A DNA stretch of 64,000 nucleotides, taken from NCBI RefSeq assembly GCF_013267355.1, contig NZ_CP053985.1, positions 2,232,001 through 2,296,000 on the forward strand, given 5' to 3'. The position numbers and the translations under genes were made by a program. The notes beneath the pieces are model-generated. The model saw only the letters and a list, made by a program, of their open reading frames with translations. It was not told where the DNA came from and did not search any database. Below, piece by piece: positions 47,883 to 56,746 of this stretch. Source of the stretch: Achromobacter pestifer (GTDB lineage: Bacteria > Pseudomonadota > Gammaproteobacteria > Burkholderiales > Burkholderiaceae_B). Numbering within the stretch: position 1 is the stretch's first letter; the number at the start of each line of letters is the position of its first letter.

Positions 47883-47919
47883 AAAGGCCCGAGCCGGAAA
47901 TTCCGGCTCGGGCCTTTTT
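47883..47919. terminator. Bidirectional terminator between LysR and the amide operon
   Basis: A 17-base perfect arm (AAAGGCCCGAGCCGGAA, 47883-47899) and its complement (47901-47917) flank a single base. The stem is flanked by A residues on one side and T residues on the other (47915-47919), so it can work both ways. It ends the LysR transcript and insulates the amide leader. Confidence 0.85.
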
Positions 47920-48028
47920 GCCCTACGCCTGACTGGCAACACTGGCAGTCGGCGAAAATTTGAAGACGAACTTGCGTCTGGAAGGCATTCTGAAGAAGCG
48001 TGTGGCGCTATGCCATGCGTATTTTCCC

Positions 48029-48952
48029 TTAGCGGCGGCGGCTCGATGTCAAGGCGCGGCGCAAGGCCGGCGCGGCTTCCTGCAAGTATTGCCACAAGCG
48101 GTTGGAGACCGGACCTTGCGCCCGATCCGTGCGCCGCGCCGCCACCAGTTCTTCGATGCTGCCCGGCAGATGGCGGTTGGCGATGGAAAGCAGGCTGCCG
48201 TCATGCAATTCGTCTTCGATGAGAAAGCGCGGCATGTGGCCCCAGCCCATGCCCTGCAGGATGATTTCCTTCTTCATCAACTGGTCCGCCACCGTGCACT
48301 GGCGCGCGCCTTCCACGGTGAAATAGTCCTGCGATGGCGTGTGCCTGGCGCTGTCGCGCATGACGCATTGCGTGTAGTCGCGCAGCAAAGCTGGTTTGAT
48401 CACGCGCGGCACGGGTCCGCGCAGAAAGCCCGGCGCCACCACGGGCACGAAAGGCACCTTTGCCAGATCCACCCACTCGAGGCTGGCGTCGTTCTTGTCC
48501 ACGCGATGCAGGATGAGGTCGGCGTCGCCGTCGCAGAGACGTTCCAGCGGCCCGGACACGGCCTCGAAATGCAGGTCCAGGCGCGTGGCCGGGCAGTCCG
48601 CGAAAAAGCGGCTCAAGAGGCCCAGCACGTAGGGACGCGGACAGAAATCGCCGATCACGATGCGCAGCTCGGTTTCCTCGCCCATGGCCAGTTGTTCGGC
48701 GTGCGCGCGCAAGGCGGTTAGCTCGCGCAGCAGCAATTGCGCGCGCGCATGGAAGGACTGCCCCGCGGCTGTCAGGCTCACTCGGTAGCCGCCACGGTCC
48801 AGCAAAGCCAGGCCCAACTGCCGTTCCAGCTTGGCCACGGCGGCGAATACCGCCGGGTGCGAGCGGTGCAGCACGGCTGCGGCCGCCTGGAAGCCGCCAG
48901 CGCGCGCCACCGCGTCGAAGCACTGGAGATCGTGCAGCGTGAATTCGCTCAT
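48029..48952 (-). CDS. LysR-family transcriptional regulator, divergent to enol-lactonase
   Basis: A 307-residue LysR regulator; the helix-turn-helix is at about 1-60 (LHDLQCFDAVARAGGFQAAAAVL). ATG 48952 (MSEFTLHDL) gives standard length; an extended frame upstream has no ribosome site. The C-terminal half includes DGDADLILHRV, not typical of PcaQ as I know it. It is divergent from the hydrolase at 49054 with 101 bp between, including a palindrome ACAAT-G-ATTGT (48966-48976) that could be its site. Confidence 0.85.
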   Translation of the reverse strand: MSEFTLHDLQCFDAVARAGGFQAAAAVLHRSHPAVFAAVAKLERQLGLALLDRGGYRVSLTAAGQSFHARAQLLLRELTALRAHAEQLAMGEETELRIVIGDFCPRPYVLGLLSRFFADCPATRLDLHFEAVSGPLERLCDGDADLILHRVDKNDASLEWVDLAKVPFVPVVAPGFLRGPVPRVIKPALLRDYTQCVMRDSARHTPSQDYFTVEGARQCTVADQLMKKEIILQGMGWGHMPRFLIEDELHDGSLLSIANRHLPGSIEELVAARRTDRAQGPVSNRLWQYLQEAAPALRRALTSSRRR

Positions 48953-48965
48953 GTCTATTTTTCCG

Positions 48966-48976
48966 ACAATGATTGT
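48966..48976. promoter_or_regulatory. Small palindrome ACAAT-G-ATTGT between LysR and enol-lactonase genes
   Basis: Perfect 5-bp arms around one G, 14-24 bp upstream of the LysR start and about 80 bp ahead of the hydrolase. A candidate binding site only. Confidence 0.3.
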
Positions 48977-49053
48977 GCGAACTTTGTAATTTTTTCTCGG
49001 CCGCTGCGCAACTACGATTTGCCTCGTACCCAATCACCGCGAGGCCGACCATC

Positions 49054-49851
49054 ATGCAAGACGTTTCCTACTTCTCCGCCGGCGACGGCGCCCGCATCGC
49101 CTACCGCTACGACGGCCAGGCCGGCTTGCCCACGCTGGCGCTGGCGAACTCCATCGGCACCACGCTGCATATGTGGGATGCGCAGATCCCGGCGCTGACC
49201 CGCCACTTCCGCGTGCTGCGCTACGACTACCGCGGCCATGGCGCGTCCAGCGTGCCGCAGGGCCCTTACTCGCTGGACCGCCTGGGCCGCGACGTGCTGG
49301 AGCTGCTGGACGGGCTGGGCATCGAGCGCGCGCATTTCCTGGGACTGTCGCTGGGCGGCATCGTCGGCCAGTGGCTGGGCGTGCATGCGCCGCAACGCAT
49401 CGGCCGCCTGGTCCTGAGCAATACCTCGGCCTATCTGGGACCGGCGCCGCAATGGGACGAACGCATCGCCGCCACGCTGCTTGCAGAAGACATGACGGAA
49501 ACAGCCGAGACTTTCCTGAAGAACTGGTTTCCCGCGTCCTGGCTGCGGGACGGCAACCCTGCCATCGAACCGTTCCGCGCCATGCTGCTGAGTACCGACA
49601 AGCATGGCCTGGCAGGGGCCTTTGCCGCCGTGCGGGATTTCGACTTGCGCCGCACCGTCGCCCTGATTCCCAATCCGGCGCTGGTCATCGCGGGCCAGCA
49701 CGACACGGTCACCGCGGCCAGCCATGGCGAACTGATCGCCGCCACGCTGCCCGGCGCCAAACTGCTGACGCTGCCGGCCGTGCACTTGGCGAACATCGAA
49801 CTGCCCGAGGCGTTCGAGGCCGCAGTGGTGGAATTCCTGCTCGAACGTTGA
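49054..49851 (+). CDS. Alpha/beta hydrolase, 3-oxoadipate enol-lactonase-like (PcaD-type)
   Basis: A 265-residue hydrolase. It starts DVSYFSAGDGARIAYRYDG, then NSIGTTLHMWDAQIPALTRHFRVLRYDYRGHG, a near-signature of PcaD (3-oxoadipate enol-lactone hydrolase of protocatechuate degradation). Nucleophile in GLSLGG (near residue 95), acid in IAGQHD (near 213), histidine in AVHLANIE (near 241). ATG 49054 is used. No other pca genes adjoin, so the pathway assignment rests on sequence resemblance only. Confidence 0.8.
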   Translation: MQDVSYFSAGDGARIAYRYDGQAGLPTLALANSIGTTLHMWDAQIPALTRHFRVLRYDYRGHGASSVPQGPYSLDRLGRDVLELLDGLGIERAHFLGLSLGGIVGQWLGVHAPQRIGRLVLSNTSAYLGPAPQWDERIAATLLAEDMTETAETFLKNWFPASWLRDGNPAIEPFRAMLLSTDKHGLAGAFAAVRDFDLRRTVALIPNPALVIAGQHDTVTAASHGELIAATLPGAKLLTLPAVHLANIELPEAFEAAVVEFLLER

Positions 49852-49858
49852 GCGCGCC

Positions 49859-50761
49859 CTACTCCGCGCCGCGCTCCCAGCGGCGCTGGATGGCCTTGGC
49901 CGCGACCACGCCGTCGGCCATGGACGTCACCACGCAGGGATGCATGCGGTGCGCCACCTCGCCCACGGCGTAAATGTCGGGCACGCTGGTTTCGGCGGTG
50001 GCGAAGTCCGTGCGGATGTAGCCGCGTTCGTCGCGGGCCAGATGCAGGCTGTCGGCAAAGCCGGCCTGGGGCTCCCAGCCATAGAAGACCAGGATCAGGT
50101 CGTACTGCTTGCCGTCCACGCTGCGGGTGGCGGGGTCCAACTTGTACGGGCCGATGTGCACGCCTTCGCGGCCGGCGCGCGTCACCCATTGCTGTTGGGC
50201 GCGCACGCTGCGGGCATAGAGATGCACGCTGCGGGCGCCGCGGTTGCGCACGTAGACGTAGTTTTCGAAGGCGTTGTCGCCTCCGCCCAGCACCGCCACC
50301 GACAGGCCCGAATAGTCCTGCGCGACGATGGGCGAGCCCGGGCCGATCAGCACGCCAGGCCAGGAGGCGCCGGGCGGATGGTCCGGCAGCCCCTTGGCGC
50401 GCACGCCCGAGGCAATCACCAGGGTGCGCGCGCGCACCAGGGATTCGGCGCCATCGGGGCCTGCCAGCGTGGCCTCGATGCCGCCCTTGCAGGGGCGCAC
50501 CCCGGTTACACGGGTTTCCAGCCGCAGCGGCACGCCGGCCGCGCGCACGCTGGCGTCGATGTTGGCGGCCACCTGCTGCCCGGTCACCCCGGGCAGCACG
50601 GCGATCCAGTCGTCGGCGAAGGGATTGTCATTGCCCAAGCCGCCCAGCCGCGGGCCTGCCTCGACCAATAGCGGGGACAGGCCCAGGCGCGCCAACCACA
50701 GGGCGCAGGAGGCGCCGGCCGGGCCGCCGCCTACAATGACCGAATCGTGCATCTGTTGCAT
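49859..50761 (-). CDS. FAD-dependent pyridine-nucleotide oxidoreductase lacking the CxxC pair
   Basis: A 300-residue flavoprotein of the thioredoxin reductase fold. FAD site GGGPAGASCALWLARLG near the N-terminus, NAD(P) site VAVLGGGDNAFENYVYV (about 155-171), and a second FAD block DIYAVGEVAHRMHPCVVTSMADG near the C-terminus. The active-site CxxC of thioredoxin reductase, expected near residue 135, is replaced (GPGSPIVAQDY), so it is not a thioredoxin reductase. A ferredoxin-NADP reductase-like role is possible. It is convergent with the enol-lactonase-like gene, 7 bp apart. Confidence 0.8.
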   Translation of the reverse strand: MQQMHDSVIVGGGPAGASCALWLARLGLSPLLVEAGPRLGGLGNDNPFADDWIAVLPGVTGQQVAANIDASVRAAGVPLRLETRVTGVRPCKGGIEATLAGPDGAESLVRARTLVIASGVRAKGLPDHPPGASWPGVLIGPGSPIVAQDYSGLSVAVLGGGDNAFENYVYVRNRGARSVHLYARSVRAQQQWVTRAGREGVHIGPYKLDPATRSVDGKQYDLILVFYGWEPQAGFADSLHLARDERGYIRTDFATAETSVPDIYAVGEVAHRMHPCVVTSMADGVVAAKAIQRRWERGAE

Positions 50762-50851
50762 TTCACCCCTTATTGACTGCGCCGGCGCCTCGCGGACGCC
50801 CGGACATGGCCGGATTGTAGCCAGCGCGCCGCCCCCGTTCCGCTGTCGCCT

Positions 50852-50857
50852 TACAAT
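50852..50857 (+). promoter_or_regulatory. -10-like hexamer TACAAT upstream of folB
   Basis: TACAAT (5/6 match to TATAAT) lies 28 bp before the folB ATG. No -35 match is seen in the GC-rich sequence upstream. Confidence 0.4.
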
Positions 50858-50885
50858 TCCGGGCTACCCCACCCAGGTTTTCATC

Positions 50886-51245
50886 ATGCCTACACGCCGC
50901 ATCATTCTTTCCGGGCTCGCGCTCGACGCCCGCATCGGCATTCTCGAGCACGAGCGCCGCGCCACCCAGCCCCTGCATGTCGACGCCGACTTCGACGTGG
51001 ACATCCAGCGCTCGGTCGACGACCACGACATCCACAGCGTGCTGGACTACCGCCGTCTGCGCGAGGCCATCGTGGAAGAGTGCACCCAGGCTCACGTGAA
51101 CCTGATCGAAACCCTGTCGGAACAGGTCGCGGCGCGCCTGCTGGCCGACTTCCAGGAAATCCGCGCGCTGCGCCTGCGCATCAGCAAGCCCATGGCCTTT
51201 TCCGACTGCGCGGCGGTGGGCGTGGAAATCCAGATCACGCGTTGA
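50886..51245 (+). CDS. folB: Dihydroneopterin aldolase
   Basis: A 119-residue enzyme of tetrahydrofolate synthesis that cleaves dihydroneopterin. The blocks [37 protein letters not shown] and [13 protein letters not shown] are typical of FolB, including the catalytic Tyr/Lys context and the glutamate in [11 protein letters not shown] 50886 is used. It is 2 bp upstream of ttcA; the two are probably co-transcribed. Confidence 0.92.
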   Translation: MPTRRIILSGLALDARIGILEHERRATQPLHVDADFDVDIQRSVDDHDIHSVLDYRRLREAIVEECTQAHVNLIETLSEQVAARLLADFQEIRALRLRISKPMAFSDCAAVGVEIQITR

Positions 51246-51247
51246 CC

Positions 51248-52216
51248 ATGAACGACATAGCTACCCCCGAGGTGCGCTTTCGCACCGAAGCCGAAGAAAA
51301 GGCCCGCCACGAAGGCAACAAGCTGACCAAGCGCCTGGCCCGCGAAACCACGCGCGCCCTGTCCGACTACAACATGCTTGAAGAAGGCGACCGCGTGATG
51401 GTCTGCCTGTCGGGCGGCAAGGATTCCTATGCGATGCTGGACATCCTGCTGCAGCTGCAGAAGCGCGCGCCCTTCAAGTTCGAGCTGATCGCCGTCAACC
51501 TGGACCAGAAGCAGCCAGGCTTTCCCGACCACATCCTGCCCGAGTATCTGAAAGCACTGGGCGTGCCCTTCCACATCGAGACGCAGGACACGTATTCCAT
51601 CGTCACGCGCGTGCTGGAAGAGGGCAAGACCATGTGCTCGCTCTGTTCGCGCTTGCGCCGCGGCATCCTGTACCGCGTCGCCTCCGAACTGGGCGCGACC
51701 AAGATCGCGCTGGGCCATCACCGCGACGATATCCTGGGCACGTTCTTCCTGAACCTGTTCTACGGCGGCAAGGCCAAGGGCATGCCGCCCAAGCTGGTGT
51801 CCGACGACGGCCGCCACACGGTGATCCGCCCTCTGGCCTATGTGCCGGAAACCGACCTGATCGCCTATGCGGAGCTCAAGCAGTTCCCCATCATTCCCTG
51901 CAATCTCTGCGGCTCGCAGGAGAACCTGAAGCGCAAGGAAGTGGGCCGCATGATCAAGGAATGGGACAAGCAGCATCCGGGCCGCTCGTGGAACGTGTTC
52001 AATGCGCTGTCGCGCGTGGTGCCGTCGCACCTGATGGACCGGGACCTGTTCGACTTCGTGGGCTTGAAGCCCACCGGCGTGGCGGACCCCAACGGCGACA
52101 CGGCATTCGACGCCGAAGACCCGCAGGAGGATGCAGGCGAAGCCTGTGGCGATACGCCGCAAGCGCTTGAGCCTGGCGCCATCGTCGAGAAGAAGGTGAC
52201 GTTCACGCGCAGCTGA
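51248..52216 (+). CDS. ttcA: tRNA 2-thiocytidine biosynthesis protein TtcA
   Basis: A 322-residue PP-loop protein that thiolates cytidine 32 of tRNA. The PP-loop motif is [10 protein letters not shown] (about residues 55-64). [12 protein letters not shown] (about 125-136) and CNLCGSQ (about 218-224) carry the three cysteines that hold an iron-sulfur cluster. ATG 51248 is used; the open frame continues left into folB. The acidic C-terminal tail (about 280-310) is unlike short TtcA forms and may be lineage-specific. Confidence 0.93.
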   Translation: MNDIATPEVRFRTEAEEKARHEGNKLTKRLARETTRALSDYNMLEEGDRVMVCLSGGKDSYAMLDILLQLQKRAPFKFELIAVNLDQKQPGFPDHILPEYLKALGVPFHIETQDTYSIVTRVLEEGKTMCSLCSRLRRGILYRVASELGATKIALGHHRDDILGTFFLNLFYGGKAKGMPPKLVSDDGRHTVIRPLAYVPETDLIAYAELKQFPIIPCNLCGSQENLKRKEVGRMIKEWDKQHPGRSWNVFNALSRVVPSHLMDRDLFDFVGLKPTGVADPNGDTAFDAEDPQEDAGEACGDTPQALEPGAIVEKKVTFTRS

Positions 52217-52232
52217 AAACTGCGCGGAAACA

Positions 52233-52259
52233 AAAAAGGCTGCCCAGGGCAGCCTTTTT
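52233..52259. terminator. Bidirectional intrinsic terminator between ttcA and the dehydrogenase gene
   Basis: AAAAAGGCTGC (52233-52243) and GCAGCCTTTTT (52249-52259) form an 11-bp stem with a CCAGG loop and A/T tracts on both sides. It serves the convergent genes ending at 52216 and 52280. Confidence 0.9.
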
Positions 52260-52279
52260 ACTTTTACAGCCGCTACCGC

Positions 52280-53236
52280 CTACGCGTTCAGCACGCGGAC
52301 GGGCTTGCCGGCCTTCCATGCCTTCACCGCTTCCAGCGCGTTCTGGTAGAAGGCCTCGAAGTTCTCGCGGCTGACGTAGCCCAGGTGCGGCGTCAGGATC
52401 ACGTTGTCCAGGTCGCGCACGGTATCCGTGGGCGACAGCGGTTCCTCGGGATAGACGTCCAGGCCCGCGCCCGCGATGCGGAACTTGATCAGCGCATCCA
52501 TCAGGGCTTCCTGGTCCACCAGGCCGGCGCGCGAGGTGTTGACCAGATACGCGGTCGGCTTCATCGCGGCCAGCGCGGCGGCGTCGACCACGTGGCGGCT
52601 GCGTTCGGACAGGATCAAGTGCAGGCTGACCACATCGGACGTGGCGAAGAGTTCGTGCTTGTCCACCCGCTTCACGCCTGCCGCCTCGGCGCGCTCGTCG
52701 GTCAGGTTGGGGCTCCAGGCCACCACGTCCATGCCGAATGCCAGGCCCACCTTGGCGACCGCCGCCCCCAGCTTGCCCAGGCCCAGCACGCCCAGGCGCT
52801 TGCCTGCCAGCGGCTCGGGCATGGCGGTCTGCCACATGCCGCGGCGCATCGCCGCGTCTTCGGCCGGCAGGTGCTTGAACAGGCCCAGGATGTGGGCCCA
52901 GGCCAGCTCGGCCGTGGCGGTGTTGGCGTCGGCGCTGCCGGGCGCGCCGCAGACGATGATGCCCTGCTCGGCGCAGGCCTGCATGTCGATGGCGTTGTTG
53001 CGCATGCCCGTGGTGACCAGCAGGCGCAAATTCGGCAGGGCGCGGATCCGTTCTGCAGGGAACGGCGTGCGCTCGCGCATGGCGACGATCACGTCGTAGG
53101 GTTCGAGCGTGGGCTCGACCTGCTCTTCGGGGATGAAGTTGTTGAAGATCTGCACCTCGGCGTTACCGCCCAGCGAGGTCCAATCCGCATAGCGCTTGGC
53201 TACGTCGTGGTAATCGTCGAGTATTGCGATTTTCAA
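52280..53236 (-). CDS. D-2-hydroxyacid dehydrogenase family protein
   Basis: A 318-residue NAD-dependent dehydrogenase. The nucleotide site is GVLGLGKLGAAVAKVG (about 150-165). Catalytic residues are placed in NTSRAGLVD (Arg, about 235), DVYPEEPL (Glu, about 263) and LTPHLGY (His, about 283). The substrate (glyoxylate, hydroxypyruvate, phosphoglycerate or other) cannot be read from the sequence. It lacks the C-terminal ACT domain of many SerA proteins. Confidence 0.9.
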   Translation of the reverse strand: MKIAILDDYHDVAKRYADWTSLGGNAEVQIFNNFIPEEQVEPTLEPYDVIVAMRERTPFPAERIRALPNLRLLVTTGMRNNAIDMQACAEQGIIVCGAPGSADANTATAELAWAHILGLFKHLPAEDAAMRRGMWQTAMPEPLAGKRLGVLGLGKLGAAVAKVGLAFGMDVVAWSPNLTDERAEAAGVKRVDKHELFATSDVVSLHLILSERSRHVVDAAALAAMKPTAYLVNTSRAGLVDQEALMDALIKFRIAGAGLDVYPEEPLSPTDTVRDLDNVILTPHLGYVSRENFEAFYQNALEAVKAWKAGKPVRVLNA

Positions 53237-53297
53237 AAGCTGTCTCCGGGGGCTTGGCGCCTGTGGCGCCAGCCTCCCGGCCGGCGCCGCGCGCCGG

Positions 53298-54095
53298 TCA
53301 GTTCAAGCGGGCTTTGAATTGCTCCAGCGGCAAGGCGCCGCTGACGCGCGAGCCGTCTGCAAAGAACGTGGTCGGCGTGCCGCGCACCATCAGCTTCTGG
53401 CCCAGGGCCAGCAGCTTGTCCTCGGGCACGTCGCAATTCGCGGTGGCGGGCTTCTTGCCGCGCAGCATCCAGTCGTCCCAGGCGGCGCCCGGGTCCTTCG
53501 AGCACCACACGTCGCGCACCTTGTCCTTGGAATCCGGCGACAGGATGGGATAGAGGAAGGTGTAGACGGTGATGTTGTCGACGTTTTCCAGCGTCTTGCG
53601 CAATTGCTTGCAGTAGCCGCAGTTGGGGTCTTCGAAGATCGCGACCTTGCGCGAGCCGTCGCCCTTGACCTGCTTGATGGCCAGGTCCAGCGGCAGCTGG
53701 TCGAAGGACACGGCGCTCAGGCGCTCCTGCGTTTCGCGGGTGACGTCGCGGCGCGTCATGGCGTCGATCAACGGACCTTCCATGACCCAGGTCACCTTTT
53801 CATCCGTGTAGATCAGGTCCATGCCCAGCTGCACTTCGAACAGGCCATAGGGCGTGCGGCGCACGGCCGTCACGTCCATGCCGTCGAACCGCTGGCGAAA
53901 GCGGTCCTTGACCGCGTCCGCCACGGGGTCGGCTGGCGCCACCTGGGTGGTGGAGTAGCTCTTGTCGCCCTTGGCGGGCTGCCCCACGGACTGGGTGGAG
54001 ACAGACTTGTCGCCCTGGGCCGCCGCGCCGGCGGACATGCCCAGGCCCGCGGCCAGGAAACAAGCCGCCAGGGTGGCGGATATGCGGAAATTCAT
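53298..54095 (-). CDS. DsbC/DsbG-family thiol:disulfide interchange protein
   Basis: A 265-residue periplasmic thioredoxin-fold protein. Signal peptide 1-26 (cleavage near GAAAQ). After it lie two near-identical units, GDKSVST and GDKSYST (about residues 28-34 and 42-49), an unusual insertion. The thioredoxin domain has the active site DPNCGYCKQL (CxxC near residue 171), as in DsbC. It would isomerise or reduce disulfides in the periplasm. Upstream of it is the UbiH-like gene (145 bp away). Confidence 0.9.
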   Translation of the reverse strand: MNFRISATLAACFLAAGLGMSAGAAAQGDKSVSTQSVGQPAKGDKSYSTTQVAPADPVADAVKDRFRQRFDGMDVTAVRRTPYGLFEVQLGMDLIYTDEKVTWVMEGPLIDAMTRRDVTRETQERLSAVSFDQLPLDLAIKQVKGDGSRKVAIFEDPNCGYCKQLRKTLENVDNITVYTFLYPILSPDSKDKVRDVWCSKDPGAAWDDWMLRGKKPATANCDVPEDKLLALGQKLMVRGTPTTFFADGSRVSGALPLEQFKARLN

Positions 54096-54240
54096 CGGTA
54101 CTCCTGTACTTGTCTATCGTGTTCTTGTGCGGAAAGGGTAACCGATCCGCGCCTGGGCGAATCCGGCCCTGCACGGGCAGGCGCCCCCTATGGGTCAGAC
54201 AGTCCGCCCGCGGGCGAGGTTCCACAGGGCGGATCCGGCC

Positions 54241-55410
54241 CTAGTTGGCCGAAGCGCCGGTAATCAGGCGGCGCTTGATCAAGGGCGCCCGTTCCACCCA
54301 GTGCATGCCGGCATTGCGCAGCCAGACCAGCGGCGTGGCCCGCGAGGCGAACAACTTGTGCAGGCCGTCGGTAGCCAGGCGCATGGCCAGCACCGGCTCG
54401 GCGCGCGCGCGCTGGTAGCGGTGCAGCACGCGCAGGTCGCCCGCGGCGCGGAAGGCTTCGCGGCCGGTGACGACGCGGGCCAGGGCTTCGACGTCGCCCA
54501 GGCCCAGGTTCAGCCCTTGGCCCGCCAGCGGATGCAGGCGGTGCGCCGCGTCGCCCGCCAGCGCGATGCCGGGCGCGACCATCTGGGCGCGTTCCAGCGT
54601 CAAGGGAAATCCATGCAGCTTGCTGCGGACCTTCAGCGCGCCCAGGCGGCCTTCGGCGGCGTCGGCCAGCAAGGCTTCCAGGCGGACGGCCTGCTCCTCG
54701 GGCGGCAAGGCCAGCAGCGCCTGGGCCAGTTCGGTGCGCATGGACCAGACCATGGAGACCTGCGGACCGGCCGAGGTATCGGGCAGCGGCAGCAGCGCCA
54801 GCACGCCGTCGTCGCGGAACCACTGGAAAGCGGTGCCCTGGTGCGGACGCTCAGCGTCCAGGTGCACCACCAGGCCCGTGTCCTCGTAGGACACGGATTC
54901 ATGCTTCAACCCGGCAGCTTCGCGCAGCGGCGACGCCGCGCCATCGGCGCCCACGAACAGCTCGGCCTCGATGCGCGCGCCGCCTTCGGTGTCGATGGCA
55001 CCGTCGCGGTAACCCGTGCAGCGGTCCTCCAGCCAGGGGATCCCGAACATGCGGACCGCCTGGATCAGCACGCGCTCGATTTCGCCGGACTCGACGATCC
55101 AGGCCAGCTGCGGCAGCGCCGCCTGCCAGGCGCTCAGGTTCACCTGGCCGTCGGCGTCGCCGTGGATTTCCATGGCGTTCACCGGCGTCAGCCGGGACGC
55201 GGGCATGGCGTCCCACACGCCGAGGTCGGCCAGAAAGCGCTGGCTGGCGGGCGAAATGGCGTAGACGCGCGGGTGATAGCGGTCCGAATCGGCCGGCGGC
55301 ACGCTGGCGCGCGGCGCCAGCACGGCCACGCGCTGGCCGCGGCGGGCCAGCGCCAAGGCGGTGGACAGGCCGACGATGCCGGCCCCGCAAACGACGATCT
55401 GATGGCTCAT
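54241..55410 (-). CDS. UbiH/UbiF/Coq6-family FAD-dependent hydroxylase
   Basis: A 389-residue flavin monooxygenase of ubiquinone-type ring hydroxylation. FAD site GAGIVGLSTALALARRG at the N-terminus, and the family signature ALAGDAAHRLHPLAGQGLNLG (about 290-310, given in part). LFVGADGAASPLREAAG marks the conserved DG block. It overlaps mltA by four bases (ATGA). Which ring position it hydroxylates cannot be told from the sequence. Confidence 0.9.
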   Translation of the reverse strand: MSHQIVVCGAGIVGLSTALALARRGQRVAVLAPRASVPPADSDRYHPRVYAISPASQRFLADLGVWDAMPASRLTPVNAMEIHGDADGQVNLSAWQAALPQLAWIVESGEIERVLIQAVRMFGIPWLEDRCTGYRDGAIDTEGGARIEAELFVGADGAASPLREAAGLKHESVSYEDTGLVVHLDAERPHQGTAFQWFRDDGVLALLPLPDTSAGPQVSMVWSMRTELAQALLALPPEEQAVRLEALLADAAEGRLGALKVRSKLHGFPLTLERAQMVAPGIALAGDAAHRLHPLAGQGLNLGLGDVEALARVVTGREAFRAAGDLRVLHRYQRARAEPVLAMRLATDGLHKLFASRATPLVWLRNAGMHWVERAPLIKRRLITGASAN

Positions 55411-56708
55411 CTTGCGCTCGGCTCCCCGGCCTGTTTCGGCCACAGCACCCACATCTGGCCGCGCTGCTTCATGCGGCCGGCCTGCTGCCCGGCCTCATCG
55501 CCGTAGCCCCAGTAGAAGTCGGCGCGGGCGGCGCCGCGGATGGCCGTGCCCGTGTCCTGGGCCAGCACCAGGCGCTGCAGCGGCCGGTCGGACGCCGGGT
55601 AGGTGGTGGCCAGGAACACCGGCGTGCCCAGCGGCACGAAGCCCGCGTCGACCGCGATCGAGCGCATGGGGGCCAGCGGCACCACATAGGCGCCCTTGGG
55701 GCCTTGTTCCGGATCGACCACCGCCTCTTCGCGGAAGAACACCACCGCCGGATTGGCGTTGAGCATCTCCGGCACGCGCTTGGGGTTGCGCTGGGCCCAG
55801 GCGCGGATGTTCTGCATCGAGGCCTGGTCGGCGGACAGCTCGCCCCGGTCTATCAGCCAGCGGCCGATGGACGCATAGGGCTGGCCGTTATGGTCGGCAT
55901 AGGCCACGCGGATGGTCTTGCCGGAATCGGGGCCGTCGGTCAGCTGCACGCGGCCCGAGCCCTGCACCTGCAGGAAGAAGTTGTCGACGGGGTCATCCAC
56001 CCACACCAGCACGGGCGGGCGGCGACCAGACGATTCGATGGCGGCGCGCGAGTCGTAGGGCACCACGCGCTTGCCGTCCAGCTTGCCGCGCACGCGCTTG
56101 CCGGCCAGTTCCGGATAGATCGAACCCAGGTCGATGGTCAACAGGTCCGCGGGCACGGTGTACAGCGGCCATTGGTGGCTGCCGCCCTGGCGGCGCGAAC
56201 CGCGCACCAGGGGCTCGTAATAGCCCGTCACGGTATTGGTGGCCGGCTTGCCGTCGGCCGCGTTCAGGCGCCAGGGCTGCAGATAGGTCTGGAGAAAGCG
56301 GCGCACGCCCTCGCCGTCGCCGGCGGCGGGCGCGCGGGCCGGATCCACGGCGGCGGCGCAAACCGGCTGCCAGGCGCGCGGCGTGGCGCGCGCGGGCGCG
56401 GCCAGGTTGCCGCTGGTCGGCCGCATCTGTCCGCGACAGTTGCGCAAGAACAGGGGCCAGAAGCGCGACAGGTCATCATTGGTCCAGCCCGGCATTTCGG
56501 CCCAGTTGGCCGCCTTGAACTTGCCCGCCAGCGCGCGCGGCGGGGAGTCAGGCAAGGACGACAGCGACGGCACCACCAGGGGGCCGTCAGCCGCCGGCGT
56601 GGACGGGCCGGGGATGCCGGTCGAGCCGGAGTCGGGAGGGATATCGGAGGGAGTGGAACATGCCGCCAGCAAGACGGACAGCACGGACAAGCTGAGAATG
56701 CGCTTCAT
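55407..56708 (-). CDS. mltA: Membrane-bound lytic murein transglycosylase A
   Basis: A 433-residue outer-membrane lipoprotein. Signal peptide with lipobox LAAC (Cys17). A Pro/Ser-rich linker (about 18-60) is followed by the MltA domain (about 130-330: TNTVTGYYEPLVRGSRR, FFLQVQGSGRVQL) and the 3D domain (about 345-425: DTGTAI and ARADFYWGYGDEAG) with the catalytic aspartate. It cleaves peptidoglycan with formation of anhydromuramyl ends. ATG 56708 (MKRILSL) is chosen by the lipobox. Confidence 0.92.
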   Translation of the reverse strand: MKRILSLSVLSVLLAACSTPSDIPPDSGSTGIPGPSTPAADGPLVVPSLSSLPDSPPRALAGKFKAANWAEMPGWTNDDLSRFWPLFLRNCRGQMRPTSGNLAAPARATPRAWQPVCAAAVDPARAPAAGDGEGVRRFLQTYLQPWRLNAADGKPATNTVTGYYEPLVRGSRRQGGSHQWPLYTVPADLLTIDLGSIYPELAGKRVRGKLDGKRVVPYDSRAAIESSGRRPPVLVWVDDPVDNFFLQVQGSGRVQLTDGPDSGKTIRVAYADHNGQPYASIGRWLIDRGELSADQASMQNIRAWAQRNPKRVPEMLNANPAVVFFREEAVVDPEQGPKGAYVVPLAPMRSIAVDAGFVPLGTPVFLATTYPASDRPLQRLVLAQDTGTAIRGAARADFYWGYGDEAGQQAGRMKQRGQMWVLWPKQAGEPSAR

Positions 56709-56746
56709 GAGCAAATGAAAAAACGAGCGACGGGTGGCCGGGCCAT

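Larger units (their letters stand above)
47675..48028. other. Leader and promoter region of the amide operon
   Basis: Non-coding. On the minus strand it contains, in order of transcription, the hairpin terminator for the LysR gene (47883-47917), a sigma-54-like element (47816-47831), and a leader of about 130 nt with three hairpins (47701-47755) that overlap the region just ahead of the urtA ribosome site. The stretch 47930-48028 shows nothing else recognisable. Confidence 0.55.
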
